64,000 bases of DNA from Gymnorhina tibicen (Eukaryota > Chordata > Aves > Passeriformes > Artamidae). Of this stretch, positions 35,255-62,825 are shown piece after piece. Each line of letters opens with the position of its first letter. Position 1 is the first letter of the stretch. The position numbers and the translations under genes are program-made. Location of the stretch: positions 1,415,519-1,479,518 of the forward strand of contig VXAZ01001670.1 of the NCBI GenBank assembly GCA_013399875.1. The letters run 5' to 3'. Under the pieces are notes generated by a model that saw only the letters and a list, made by a program, of their open reading frames with translations, did not search any database and was not told the DNA's origin.

Positions 35255-38200
35255 GTGTGGCTGTGAGGGATGTCGGCAGAACCCAGGTGGTTTGTGTCGC
35301 CGGGCCTCGCCTGGGGAGGGAGGGCGGGCAGCGCCCTGGGGGTGCTCGCTCACCGCACTGGTGGCGGCATGTGAAATGACTGGCCCTCGAGTCACGGCTG
35401 TAACTTTACTGCAAGGCTTTTGGTGGTGGCAGAGCTTTGAACTTAAGTCTCACTATACCGCAGTAGGTCTATGTTTTAGAAGAAAAGGTTTTAGCAGTTC
35501 TTCACCACTCTTTCGTTGTTACAGGTGCGATGCACTGGGCTGTGGGTACAAGTAGCGTTGAGCAGGGACTTCCCTCTAGACCAGAGCTGGAGGTTGATGG
35601 CAGCACTTCCCATCTGGCTGTATTAACACCCTGGGATGCAAGGGTGTATTTGTCCTTGCAGACTTCCAGTTGTTTCTCTGAAAAACACTCAAGTTTTGTG
35701 TTATAGAGTAAGGAACTTACTGGTTCTCATGAAGTCAGCCTCAGCAGAAGGCAATAGGTTGTGTTTCCTTGAACACCTCAAGCTGCTTGAGAAAAGTTTT
35801 TCTCTGTCATCATCTCTCCTGTTGCTTCTGTTTTTCAGTCCTCTGCTGTCCCTTCTATTTTTTCAGTGTAGGCTTGTGCAGTCACTGTGTAAACTAGATT
35901 GAGAACTGATGCAGAGTAAAACTAAACTTTTAAAGTTATCTTTAACTGAAGATACTTACTGTATTTCTTTGGCTGGATGGATGCTCAGAGTCTTGCCCTG
36001 GCCCTTGGGAGGTATAGCACAGTACCGGGAGTGACAAATGGAGGGAGGTACAATATCTTCATTTGGCAGCAGTGTCAGCTTGTACTGGTTCAGGGAGCCA
36101 TGGCTTTGGTAGTCTTACCTTGCAAACACCAAGCACTGCTGGCTGTAAATCCTTACGTGTCAATCTTTGTAATAAGACAAAGCATGGTGATGGTGAAAGT
36201 TCTTCTGTGAGTGTTTTTCCTCACTCTCTGCTTTCTAAAGAAGAAGGTCTGAGTACAGTTATATTCTTCTACTTCAGAAGAACAGAAAAGTGCGGTAGGG
36301 AAGCACTTTCTCAAGGATTTTGTTCAGCTGGGTATCTGGAAAACATGGGTGATGCAGCGTGTGAATGGAAACAACCATAGATGTCAAATTGAGGGAGCTT
36401 AAAAACCTTGCTGGTTTATGATATGTTCTATTCACTTAGCAGCTTGCATGTGATATTATGCTCAGATATGTTTCGGAGACCTGAGGCATTTGAAGTAACT
36501 ATTTCTAAAGCGGGTGAGGGTTCACTGGAGTAATGGTCATGAGAAATCTTACCAAAAAGCCAAAGTGTAGCGGCATTGTCAGAGGATAGAAGACGAGTGT
36601 AGGAAAGTTTGATATCTTTCTGGCAGCTGCTTGCTGGTCAAACAGAGATTTATAATTAGGAGTATTACATTCTTTCCTCCATAATTCTATGTGGGCTAAC
36701 TTTATGCTAACTTTCAAAGTGAGGATCTGAATGTTAGAACTGGACTGGAAGAAGCAACTGTTTAGGGGAACTAATCATGTCCAGCTTTCTCAAATAGCAT
36801 CAGCGGTGGTAAGCTGCCAGAAGATGTGTTTGCTGATATACCACAGATTTGGCTACTTGATTGGTCTTTTGCCTTTTCAGTTTTGGTTTTTGGGCCTTTA
36901 TACAGAAGAAGGGAAACATGTGAATGCTTACTTTATGTCGAATGTATTTGTCTGTGTATGTATATACTACGTACATACCACATACAGCAGTTGAAAATCT
37001 GCAACTGTAAGCATGTACCAAAAAGGAGGCAGCTTACACAAAAGAATGCCATTGTTACTTAGTAGAACAAAAAAAACAACGCAGAAAAGTAAGGATGAGG
37101 AAAAGAACTTTTTCAAGAAAGCCTTTCACGGGGTTTGTGTGAGAAATAAGAGGCAAAAAGAGATCTAGCTAAAATGATGGGAACAGGAGGGGCAAGGAAA
37201 ACCGTTGGTTTAAAGAAATGTTGCAGTCATTGGTAATTTATCTGGAAAACTGCGGAGCTTCTGAGGGGAGAGCTCAGAGATGTGGTAATACATTACCATG
37301 CCCTCCAGTAGGGCTTGATAGCGCAAGAAAGCTTTACTCATTTTTAATGATGTGAAAAAAAAGGAGCCCTCTTCTACCTAGGACATTTCTGCTCAGGTTA
37401 CCTGCGTAAGTTTTGGGGTTTTTAAATTTTTGAATTGTTTGTTTATGTTGTTTTGGGGGTTTTTATCCTAAAAAAAAATAAGGCTTAGATTCAAAGGTTT
37501 CCTTATGATACTCCCTCCACTAGGAGTGGTATCTGACATAGAATGGGTTCTTTACTGTTAGTCCAGCATGAGCAGAAGAGGGTGAAATTGTTTGCCTTAA
37601 CTTTCAAAGAGGTTGTACTTGTCTCCTTCTGAACTGCTAAACCTCTTTTTGATAAGAGGAGAGAGAAACTTGCTGCCTACTAAAACTGTGCAGTAACTGA
37701 CTTTGACTACCTTGGAGATTAATGAAATATCATCAATGACTAGGAAGGTGACCATTTGAAGTTAAGATTCCAGCATATTAAGAAAAAGTCTGCTGAAGTA
37801 CTAAAATAAGTAACAGCTGTTGGCTTTCCTGAGATGTCTTGTGTTCAAGTTACTTGGGTCCTGCTTGAAGTTAATCTGTTTAGAGATTGTTGCATTCACC
37901 GAATTTCAATGTCATTATGAACAACTTAATTAAAAGAGGTTGAAGAACCATATAGCAATTAAAAATTGTGGAATGTTAGAGAAAAGTGACTTTTTTCTGA
38001 CTGTGTACAGTTAAGGGAATTCATTGTTAGAAAGAATGGTAATTTATGGATGGACTTATAATTGATTTAGAGCTCTGGTGTTACACTGCACTATGTAAGA
38101 TAAAAGCCTGACATCTCAAAGGGTATTGTCATGATGTGAAGAATTGAACACAGATATGAGAAAGAGAGAAAATCTTAGTAAAAGAGATGTGAAGTTACCT

Positions 38201-39529
38201 CTTCAAGTTGTGCATGATTCTGCTTTTTATGCCCTTCTGCTCTTTTGGGGAGAGTGTTGAGTTCAATAGAAGAATGGTGTTTAGGAGCTATCAAAACACT
38301 TGTGGTAATAATAAGTTTGGGGAAATTGCTTTTTTCTTTTTGCAATGCAATTTTAAACAGGAATGTATTTCTCCATTGGAGTGTTTTGCAAATGATTAAT
38401 GGTTTTCCAATGCTGCATCTAAAAAGATTTTTCTTGCTTAGAATAGGGAGATTGTGATATCTTTAATGGGAGAAGATGCCGTTATTTTCCAAGATAATTC
38501 ATTGGAATCTACCTATTATTGTGAACAAATTCTTAATAATGTGATTTTTTTTTTCTCCTTAATTGAACTTCTGACATTAGAATGGTTCTGTTATGCATCT
38601 AGAAGTTAAAGAAGAAAGAGTCTCAAACCAAAAAAATGAAATTGGAATATAGGTTTTAGATATCAAGTTCTTAATTTCTCTTGTGTGCAGTACCTCCAGT
38701 TAGATAGGAGCTGGAATTACATAAACAAATTTTAATTTCCTGCTGTTTCTATAAGGTTTTCAAACGCCATCCTATAGCAACTTCCAGATAGCTTATTGCA
38801 TATGCGCCTTTGTAAACAAGGTCTTGTACTACTTCCTCAGGAAGACAAGGAATAGTTTGGTTGAGAAGAGTGGGAGTACTGTGGGATTTGCATTCCTTTA
38901 AAACTGTAACAAGTCCTGAATTCTAACAACTATTAAAATGGCCATCATAGGTATTTCTTTTCTGGAAGCTTTGGTGTGTACATGCAGAAAACAGCTTGTG
39001 TAGCCCTGTGATTTGTGCTTGCTCTTCTTAAATAGAGTAGTCAAACTGCTGGTAGGTTCATCTCATGGGATGCTTCAGGATGCAGGGGAACAATAGCTTC
39101 GTCTTGATTTTTTAGATGCTTTTGCTGGAATTCAGGTTAGTCTAACTTCTTTCGGAGAACACACTTAAGATGACTGCAGCAGATACTGCAAGTTTTTCTT
39201 GATACAAGTGATTTAGTGGTAGCAGTGACGTGAATCTTGTTTCAGATGAAGCTTAGGATAAGATATATATGCTAAATAACTGCCCTATCCACTGGTATAA
39301 AAAGGAACTGGAGTACAGAATTGTGAGGTTTTTTCACATCTGTGTGCAAATTTAAAATTCAGATATTTCTGACGGAAAAAAAGTGATCCTGAGAATCTAA
39401 ATATCATTAACTTCTTCACGAAGAAGTGGTTTTTCCCCCTTAGTCAGCATTTGGGAGACTGCATCTTGCAAATGGTGTTCAGTTTTGACCTTCTCAGAAA
39501 GATGCTGATGTAACCACATCAATCTGTGA

Positions 39530-39930
39530 ATCCAGTGGAGGGTCCCCAAGAAATGAAGAGGCTGCAAGAGCTGGGTTTGCTCAACCTTAGGAGGAGAGAA
39601 GGCTTAACTAGCTGGCTGCAGGATATGGAGAAAATGAGGCCAGACTCTTGGAAACGTGTGGCAATAGTATGGGAGGCAATACATGTAATTCGGAAGAATG
39701 GGAAATTCTGATTGCACATAAAGAAAATAATTTTTCCCACTAGGGTGGTAAAATACTGGAAAAAGTTGCCCAGGGAGGTTGTGGAATCTCCATCCATGGA
39801 GGAGTTCAAGAAGTTCAAGACTGTTGGACATGGCCCTTGGCAACCTGTTGTAATTAGCCCTGCTTTGACTTGGCACTTGGGCACGATGACCACTGGAGGT
39901 CCCTTCCAGCCTTGGTGATTCCATGGTTAC
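39530..39930 (+). mobile_element. CR1 LINE 3' fragment
   Basis: Recognisable CR1 blocks occur in the right order: the AGGAGGAGAGAAGGC segment, TTGCCCAGGGAGGTTGTGGA, ATCTCCATCCATGGAGGAGT, and the terminal CTGGAGGTCCCTTCCAGCC followed by a GATTCCATGG-like tail. It is moderately diverged and truncated at the 5' end, as most avian CR1 copies are. Confidence 0.9.
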
Positions 39931-42221
39931 AGGATTGCAGGAAAGTTTGTCCAGGTTTAGACATTAGCATTTAATCCCTGAACCCCTGTAAAAAAGGTGC
40001 GCCTTAGGGGTCATAGCAGGTACTCTGAGGCTTACATCAGACCTGAGGAAAGAAATTACTACTTTCTGACTCTTGCTTGGTTTTATGATTGACTGTATTT
40101 ATTGTGTTAGTAACATAAAACTGAAGTGAGAAGAAAGTTGTCTGATCTAGAAAAGACTGCAACCTTGTTCAGATATTTTAACTGACAAAACTCTTTTATT
40201 TTTGAAAAAGTGTACCTGTTCACAATGATCTTTTTCTAAAACCAAATTCAGTTATAAAAGACTGTAAGCCTTTGTGGAAGGAATAGCTACTCAACGTTTT
40301 CCCTGGCTAAACGAATATTTGAGGCCATCATATTTAATTAGTAGGTGTAGTGCCAGTGTTGTACTTGTTGAGAATTTGTGTGTCTGTGCTGGTATGAAAA
40401 CAAATGCCCGAGGTAGCTGCTGATGTGATGGGCTTCTCTTAGATTGGAATATGTGCTACTGAGAAATTAGTTTGGGTGAAGTGTTAAAATATATCGATTA
40501 TATTTGTACTGCCATTTCAAATTTAGCTGGTGATAAACCTTAAATGCTCTAAGAAATTGTTATAAATGTGCACAAGTTGATTTTTTTTTTTACTGTATCT
40601 ACTTGAGTGATATGTCATGTTGTATTTTTCTGTCTTAATTGTACAACAAATCCAATGTCTTTATAAATTCCATGTTTTCAATTTGTTGGGCGGACAAAAG
40701 CTTTATCTGAATTATCTATTGACTTCAGTTTCTCTAGGTGGAAGATAAAACATTGGCCCATCTTCAATGAGGTGTCCAGTTTTTTGTTTTGCCATCATTA
40801 AGACATGAATCCTAGAAAAAGAACTGGTTTTAATTCGAAAGTATAGTTTTGAAGAATACTTAGAGTTGAGAAAGCAGGAGTTGGAAAGCTTAGGAAGTAA
40901 TGGGCTTTAATGTCTATAAAAATGAGAGCAGATTCTAAAATTTGTTAGGAAATGCTTTCAGAGGTATCTGAGAGCCTAGAGATTGACTTGTTAGGGAAGC
41001 ACTCCAGACCTGTGCTGTCTTTGGAAGTCTTTATTGTAAATCATATTTAATAATTAAGCATGCAGTTAGGAAATTCTCTGTCAAAATTCTGTATGCTAAA
41101 ATCTACTGAACATAATAGATAAAGTTACATGTAAGGTTTAAGGTAATTTAAGGTAAACTGTCAGAAAAAAAGTATATTCTCAGGAGGATTGAAATTGTCA
41201 CCTACACGTAGCAAGCAAAAAAACCCAAGTTTAATTGCATCCTTTGCTTGCTAACGGGAGTGGGGGAACCCAAACAAATTTTAAACATTATGAAGATTTA
41301 CGCTATTTTTGTACATGTGGTAAGTGCATCTTAAACAAGGGCTGTCAAATTTGTTGTAACTGGTTGCAAATAAAAATACTTGATAATACCTCTCAAGAAG
41401 AACAAATCTTTAATGAGGAATATACTCTTAAAGTCTGTTTTATAAAACAAGTTTATCTCCTGTGGGGTTTTTTTAAAAGCTTAAAATGTGATCAAACCAG
41501 TTTAATTCTAATTTTGGTGGTAAATACTTGGTCTTTTTACCCATGCAACAGTCTGAGATTTGAAGTTTAAGCAAAGCAGTGCAAGGAAAAGGGCTAGAGG
41601 TGAGAGTAAAATTACGACAGAATACCTAGCAGCTTAGAGCAGCTGCCTTCATGGAATTTTCACTGCTGTGGTTTCTGTAGTGCTGATTTCCTCAATCCAT
41701 TGTAATAAATGTGACCACTTTTGCATACGGAGGCACACTCATGGATGCGGTCTTTCACACTGTGTTTCTAAAAATAGAAGCTGCAAGCTTGTTAGTAAAA
41801 TTTCTGCAGTATGTGTGGTATGTGGCAATGAGAAGCTATTAAATTTTAATAAGAATTTAGCAAAGAATTTAACAAATTTGTGTTCCAGCATAAATAATCT
41901 TTTTAAGGTGTTTACATGAAGTCTGCCAGGTTCATCTGAATTTGTTCTTCCTGTCAGCATGAAATGAAACGGCCTCTTTAATACAGAGTGCTGAACCTTT
42001 CCTGGGGTAGCAGCAATAAGCAGTTACCATGTACTTCTCTCGTACTTTGTGCAAGTGTATTGCACTTGTAGCATCTTCTCTCCCTAAAGTACATGCCTGC
42101 CATGCAAGGTGTGTACCCAGAGCCCTGTGGTAAATCCTGTGTGTTGTCTGCAGTAGCATCTGCAAATGTTTCCATGTTTGCACATGGCTTTTGTCTTCTC
42201 ACTCACAAAGGCTACAGAGAG

Positions 42222-42665
42222 CGTCTGAAGGAGGGCTATGGAGATGGTGAAAGGATCTAGAAGGGATGCTTTATGAAGAGTGACTGAGGTCCCTTGATCT
42301 GTTCAGCCTGGAGAAGAGGAGGCTGAGGGCACACCTCATTGCAGTTACAACATCCTCACGATAGGAAGAGGAGAAGCAGGCACTGATCTCTTCAATCTGG
42401 TGCCCAGTGACAGGACCTGAGGGAATGGCGTGAGACTGTTCTGGGGCAGGTTTAGGTTGGATATTAGAAAAAGGTTCTTCACTCAGAGGGTGGTTGGGCA
42501 CTGGAACAGGCTCCCCAGGGAAGTGCTCACAGCACCAAGCCTGACGGAGTTCAAGAAGCTCTTGGGCAACTCTCTCAAATACATAGTGTGACTCTTGGGG
42601 TTGTACTCTGTGGGGCCAGGAGTAGGACTTGATGATCCTTGAGGGTCCAAGTCAGTACATTCTGT
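42222..42665 (+). mobile_element. CR1 LINE 3' fragment
   Basis: The blocks TTCAGCCTGGAGAAGAGGAG, GGTTTAGGTTGGATATTAGA, CACTGGAACAGGCTCCCCAG and CTTGATGATCCTTGAGGGTC appear in the expected order of the CR1 3' region. It ends near a TTCTGTGATTA remnant of the terminal repeat. It is in sense orientation within SPTLC2 intron 1. Confidence 0.95.
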
Positions 42666-45600
42666 GATTATCATCAGACTCTGGTGTGTTCTGCTTAGAC
42701 CGGTGGAGTCCTTTCTAGCAGTAGCTGTGTGATGCTGCTGCTGCTGCTCAGTAACTGCTACAGTACTGTTTAATGTGATTTGTTTCCCCAAGAGTTTGGT
42801 CCAACACAGGCATTACCTGTGGCTGATTCTTTGCTGCCTTCTGTAATCAGCTGAGTTGTGCTCTCTGATTCTCCTGCAGTTGAGTTCCTTAATGTGATGG
42901 TGCTCTTCTGCATACATATACTCTGCACAGTACAGGAAGGAGAGATGTAGGTGAGCGTACGTGTGCTTTTTTGAACCACGTGTTTAAGTGAACTCTGACT
43001 TTTCTTTGTGCTTGGATATGCCATATATTCTACTTCAAGGGTCATGGCTCACTTTATGATCATAAGGCTTGTTGAAATCATAAAAGTCTTAATCTTCCAC
43101 ACCTTTTTTCTCCTCCTGCGAAAAGGAGATGAAGCACTGAACTGTAGGCACCTTCTTTCTTTGTCTCTGGAACTAAAATTGCTGCTCTTTTGCAGCAGCG
43201 TTGGAGCTTGCAGCATGTAAGCCTTCATTTGAAGGCTAGTGTGTGGATTTATAAGGCATTCTTAGAAAAACAAATAGGCTTGTATTTAATGTGACTGCAA
43301 ATGTCTCTTCTGTAGTCAGCTCTAGAGGTTTTTTTATGGTCATATGCTTCATGAAGAGTTTGTGGAATTGCATTCAGTCTTTAATTTTTTGATTCAGCTG
43401 GGATAACACAAGCTTCTCAGATGATGTGGTAGCTGACGTGAGTGTAAGCATGTATAAGCACACTGGTGGAAGAACACTGAGGTGAAATTGATTGGAGTAT
43501 GGGTTGAATCAATACAGGTATTCCTAAAACAGCCTTTCTTAGTGAAATGTTGGGTTCAACCATATGGAATAACGTGTTTGGTTTTAACGTTTGTTACAAG
43601 CACAGGCACCTCCAAAGACCTGGAATAATTTGGTATGTTTTTGTTCTGATTAAATTTGCATATAGATGTGGGTCTCTTAGCTGTTTTTTTCAGTAACTAC
43701 TTTTTGGTATTTGGTAACCTCAGATCCATTATCTTAGGATGTAGCCTTTCATCTCTTTCAGCTGAACTTCCAGTTACCTGGGAAAGATATTAGAAGCTTG
43801 ATGTGATCTCTAGTTGTTTAATCCTAGGTAATTTGCAAAGCAGTCATTACCAGTTTTCTGTCTGCTTATCCAGAAATCAGCTGCTAGTAGACAGGCCCAG
43901 GTGGCAGGTATGTAGTGTGCCTGCTCCTGAACAGCTGCTCTTCACAGCCTGATCTGACAATGTGAGGATACAAACTTCAACTTGTAATTCATCAAGCTGT
44001 GAAACTGTGGTGGTCGGAGCTTTGGTGCATGAACTTTCTTGTATGTGGATGCAATAAAATTCTATAGTTTTGTGTACTGGAGCCATAGTGATACAGTTAA
44101 GCCATCCTGAGAGTAATAGAGAAGAGGCAGCTTTCACGGTTTTTCCTTTGCAGTGTTGGCTCACTGATTCTGCAATTGTCATGGTGCTTCTGCCCCTCCT
44201 CTCTCTCCAAAAGCTGCTGGCTCTTGTTTGCTGAGCTCTATCGAATGACTTTGTGGAGCAGAACTGTAAAGACTATTACAGTCTAATGAATAACCTTCTG
44301 CAAATGATTATATTTTCAACATGGATAAGTTCAGTGTTGAGGGGATGCTATGCTGATAATCAGATTTAGTTGCTATAGTTGTGCAAGCTGGAGGCTGGTG
44401 CGGATGGTTCAAAGTGGGAGTGAGTGGGGCAGGGCTGGTTTCTTTGGCTGGCATCGTTCATGAAGAAAACAGTGCATGAACCTTTGGCCTGCATTAAAGC
44501 CTTAAATTGCCAGCACTTGAGCTGTAATGTGGTAAGCAAGTGTTCCTACACTTGTTCCAAAGCCATGGTAATTTGTTAACTTAAGCCACCACTGTATGCA
44601 GTATGTTTTTAAAATACTTCAGTATTAAACCTGGCCTCAAAGCACTGCAAGTCAGTTACCTTGCATATGGCTTTAAGTGTTGCTGGTAAAGGAGAAGTTC
44701 CTACTGTGTCTTTGCTATTTTGTTTCCGCACTTACACCTATTCTGAAGTCTCCACGCCTATGTTGGCCAAATCAAGGCTTGGCTTTGCTTAAAACTGTGT
44801 CAGCAGAAGGGAAGAGGTAGAAATGACTATCAGGAGGGGAGGTGCTGTTGTGGTTTATACTCGGTGACTGCATAGCTATAGCATAATTGTATCTCTAAGA
44901 GCAGACCCTTGCTTCTGAAAAATTGCTGTCACGATGTTAATGACAGACTTGAAGTACAGACTTGCTCCAGTATCTGAGATGAGCAGGTATCACTTTCCAA
45001 ATAATGCAGTGTCTGGTGAGGCCAACAAGTATGTGTGCCTTTATTGATTCATCAGCTGTTGTAGAGGTTTGTACGATTCTACCTTACTTTCTCATATGAT
45101 AATATGAGTGACATAGGTGAATAACTGGTTTTAGTCTGTCTGCTGGCTCACACCCCTCAGGAATTATTTACCGTTGTCTTTTTTTGATGAGTTTAGGTTC
45201 AATCTCTTTCCTAGGTGTTGAGGTTTCTTTGATTAGTACATTTTAAGAAATACTTTCCTTATTTTTATATATATTTGATGCTACACAAAGGGGATTTATA
45301 TCTTGGAGAGTGTTCTTTCATATGTAGCTATTCTATTATAGTGCAGTCACTCTATAACTGTTAGCAATGCAGATAGCAATTTGCATCTAATGGCTAGATT
45401 TCTGTATTTTCATTCATTGTCTTATGAGATCTGATCTTTAACGTAACTATTTGAAAAAGTCGTCTAGTTAAAACCATGTTTTTTTTCCCCACTATTAATG
45501 TTGGGTGAGCACTTGCCTTGTAGCTGTGAAGCTTTTCTGTAATAGTCACAAATATTGCATATTCCAGTAACTGTACTTGAGATAGACCTGCTGTATGTAC

Positions 45601-46297
45601 TAGGCAGCTAGTAAATCTCTTACCTTCAGATGATATGTAAGTAGCAAGATGACTTTTAGCGTGGATTTTATGCAGAAAGCCTTGCTTTGTTCTGTGTGCT
45701 GACATATATGCCGTGTTGAGACTCTATATACAATGACTTTTTTGTCTGTGGTGTCATGTCCGCCTCATGGATGAGTACAGTGTTTATGTCAGCATCTTTA
45801 GGCTAACAGCAACAGAGACACATGGATTATGATTGTTTTGTTACACTAATATAGGCTTCCAAGTCTGAGAATATATTGTTTAGGTCAATAAAACTCTTAC
45901 TTTCTATTTTGCTTTTCTCTGTAGTAATCCTGGGAAACATCACTATTCTGTAATTGTGCCCTCTTGGTGAAGGCACCTTTTTCATTTTGGTTTGCCTAGA
46001 TGTAAGCAATGCTCTGTATGTAGCTTTGCAAGCTAAATAATTTTAATGAGACATTAGATTAAACTACCCTAGATTGGTAACTGTGACTTGGGTTATATCA
46101 GCAGCATGGCAACTTCATATATGGAGGCTCGCAGTGTTTATCAGTAATGGCTGAACTTAGCTGGAAGCACTTTTTGCTGAGTAGGGGAGACATGCAGAGC
46201 CTATAACTGACCAGAGGGCTGGGGACTACTCTGAAATGTCTATCTGCCTTTTCTTGAATTAATACCTCAACTACCTCTCTTTAAATTTTTACTATAG

Positions 46298-60790
<14,493 letters not shown>

Positions 60791-61753
60791 TAGATCAGAT
60801 ACAATCTTTTCTGTCTTCTAACACTTGGAAATCCAATTTCATGCAATGAAATCAATTGCTAGTTACCTGAAAGGTCAGAAGTCTGATGCTACTGAAAGCT
60901 GAATCATCCTGAATAGGATATTTTCTTATACGTTCACTCCCAACTAATAACACTTTTATCCTGAAGCTGTTCTGGCTTACATCTTCTGCATATGGAGAAC
61001 ATGCTACCCTTTGGCAAGTCTAGGGGCACTGGTGTTTTAACATGGTTTTTTGTTCTACCATGCTTGGGTAGCTCAGCATGGTTAGACTGTTCTAACAGTC
61101 TGTATCACAGAATAATCTTGCAGGGGTCTAGGTTACAATTTGGGGGATAAGGAAGTTTAATTTTAGAACTAGATGCTAATATGCTCCTACAGTAACAAAA
61201 GCTTATGATTGCAGATGTCCTAGCTAAACTAGATAGTCATGAATTGGCACACTGTAGTACTAAAAGAATTTTTGGGACATGAAGCATAGGTTAAGTTCAC
61301 TGAATTACTTGCTTTAAGTATTTAAGTATTTGTTTCCAAAATACACAGGTTTTTTAATTTCTTAGTTTCATCTTCCTCCAAAGGAGGTATTTATAATAAC
61401 TTTCAGGTTAAAACTACCTAGGATTTCCTTCTCTTCCTCTTGATGAAAGAGGTACCTAGTTGTTCTTGATTAGTAAGGCCACTACCTTTGTTCTTCAGGT
61501 ACTCCTAACACTCTTTATAGTGTCAGTCTCTGAGATCACCATAACTCTTGCTCTCTTTGAAGTGTGTGGTGATAATAGCAAAACTTGGGTGACTGCAATT
61601 ATTTTTCTTTATTTCCTACTTGATAGTGTGGATTCTCTTTGCTGTGCTTACTGTTTCTTTTGTGTTTGCTCTTTCTTGCTTTCTATCATTTGAAATAATT
61701 TGTTTTACAAAAAAGTAGAGCTTTTGTAACATTCTTTTTTTTTCTTTTTAACT

Positions 61754-62825
61754 TGTCGTGGTTTGACGCTGGCCCAATGCCAGGCATCCACGAGAGTCAT
61801 TCACTCACCTCCCCCCCCCCACTACAGCTGGGCAGAGGAGGGTAAAGGAAAAAAAAATTAATGAACGCTTCATGAGTGAGATAAGGACCGGGAGAAACAC
61901 TTCAAGGGTGAAACAGGCTCAAATTAAGCTGTGAAGTCAATTTATAACTAACAGAATCAGGGGAGGATAATGAGAAGTAAAATAAGCCCTTAGAACACCC
62001 TTTTACCTCCTCCCTCCTTCCCACTGACAGGAGCGCAGGGAGCCAGGGCTTGGGGGTTTGGTCAGTTCATCACCGATATCTCCTTCTGCTGCTCCGGGAG
62101 AGGAGCCCTCCCCTGTGAGGCCGTGGGGTCCCTCCCACGGGAGACAGTTCTCCAGGAACTTCCCGGCGTGGGTCACGAGCAGCAGCAACACCACACCTGC
62201 TGCAGCGTGAGTCCCTCCCACGGGCACACAGCCCTCCCAAAACTGCTGTGGCGTGGGTCTCTTCCCACGGGGCGCAGTCCTCCAAGGACAGGCTGCTCCA
62301 GCCGGGAAGCAAGGGCCCTCTCTTCTCCACCGGGTCTCCCACTGGATCACAGCCTCCTCCAGGCACCCACCCGCTCCAGCGTGGGCACCTCCCCCACGGG
62401 CTGCGGGTGGATCTCTGCATTCCCTGTGGATCCCCATGGGCTGCAGGGGCACAGCTGCTTCACCATGGTCTGCACCACGGCCTGCAGAGGAACCTCGGCT
62501 CCGGCGCCTGGAGCACCTCCTCCCCCTCCTTCTCCACTGACCTTGGTGTCGCCGTGTTGTTTTCCCTCACGTGTCCTCACCTCCTCTTCTCTGACTAGAA
62601 TCCAAAATCTTGTGGCTTTATTTTGATTTTCTTCTTAAATATGTCATCACAGAGGCTTTACCAACCTCTCTCACTGGCCCAGTTTTGGCCAGCAGTGTGT
62701 CCATCTTCAGAGCCATCAGCCATTGGCTCTGCTGGACACGGTGGGAAGCTTCCAGCAGCTTCCTCACAAGAGCCATCTTTGTGGCCCCCCTGCTACCTAA
62801 TACAAGGCCGTGCCAAACCAATACA
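61754..62825 (-). mobile_element. Solo LTR of an endogenous retrovirus (ERVL-like), 1.07 kb
   Basis: On the minus strand it runs from TGTATTGGTT at 62825 to CCACGACA at 61754. A CCAAT box (62726-62722) lies about 80 bases upstream of a TATTTAAG box (62641-62634), a textbook promoter spacing. Flanks are TAACT (61749-61753) and TAATT (62826-62830), a 5-bp duplication with one mismatch. I recognise the sequence as a large avian LTR family with GTGGGTCC/CCCACGGG repeats, probably ERVL-like; the exact name needs a library search. No clear AATAAA survives near its 3' end. No viral genes adjoin it. Open frames on both strands across its GC-rich part are chance. Confidence 0.9.
62121..62398. repeat. 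Array of short inverted-repeat units inside the LTR
   Basis: Units of the form CGTGGG-loop-CCCACG recur: 62121-62140 (7-bp perfect stem CCGTGGG/CCCACGG), 62206-62222 (5 of 6 paired), 62252-62269 (6 of 6) and 62380-62398 (6 of 6). A smaller CGTG/CACG hairpin is at 62167-62177. Linkers share CTCCAGG/CTGCTCC-like words, so this is a diverged tandem array of about 40-45-bp units. It lies downstream of the LTR TATA box, hence in the part that would be transcribed. Confidence 0.8.

Larger units (their letters stand above)
34260..35390 (+). promoter_or_regulatory. SPTLC2: CpG island, presumed SPTLC2 promoter
   Basis: GC and CpG density rise sharply from about 34260, peak in GC-box-like CCCGCCCCC and CCCCGCCCCC runs at 34850-34885, and fall off after about 35390. 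An assembly gap sits in the middle. The position, 11 kb before SPTLC2 exon 2 and on its 5' side, fits a housekeeping-type TATA-less promoter with exon 1 inside. The transcription start cannot be located because of the gap. Confidence 0.75.
35255..46297 (+). other. SPTLC2: SPTLC2 intron 1
   Basis: This 11-kb first intron starts in the CpG island shoulder and becomes AT-rich. It contains two sense-oriented CR1 3' fragments (39530-39930 and 42222-42665). A five-unit TGC run sits near 42733. I see no gene in the remainder, including the long unassigned stretches 35400-39500 and 42700-46290. Confidence 0.8.

Noticed and set aside
34430..35555. Long reading frames on both strands crossing the CpG island
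   Set aside because: They run through 335 N bases and owe their length to the gap and high GC content; none resembles a protein family.
62003..62626. Several overlapping frames of 95-167 codons
   Set aside because: They occur on both strands of the GC-rich LTR repeat array, which is expected by chance there.
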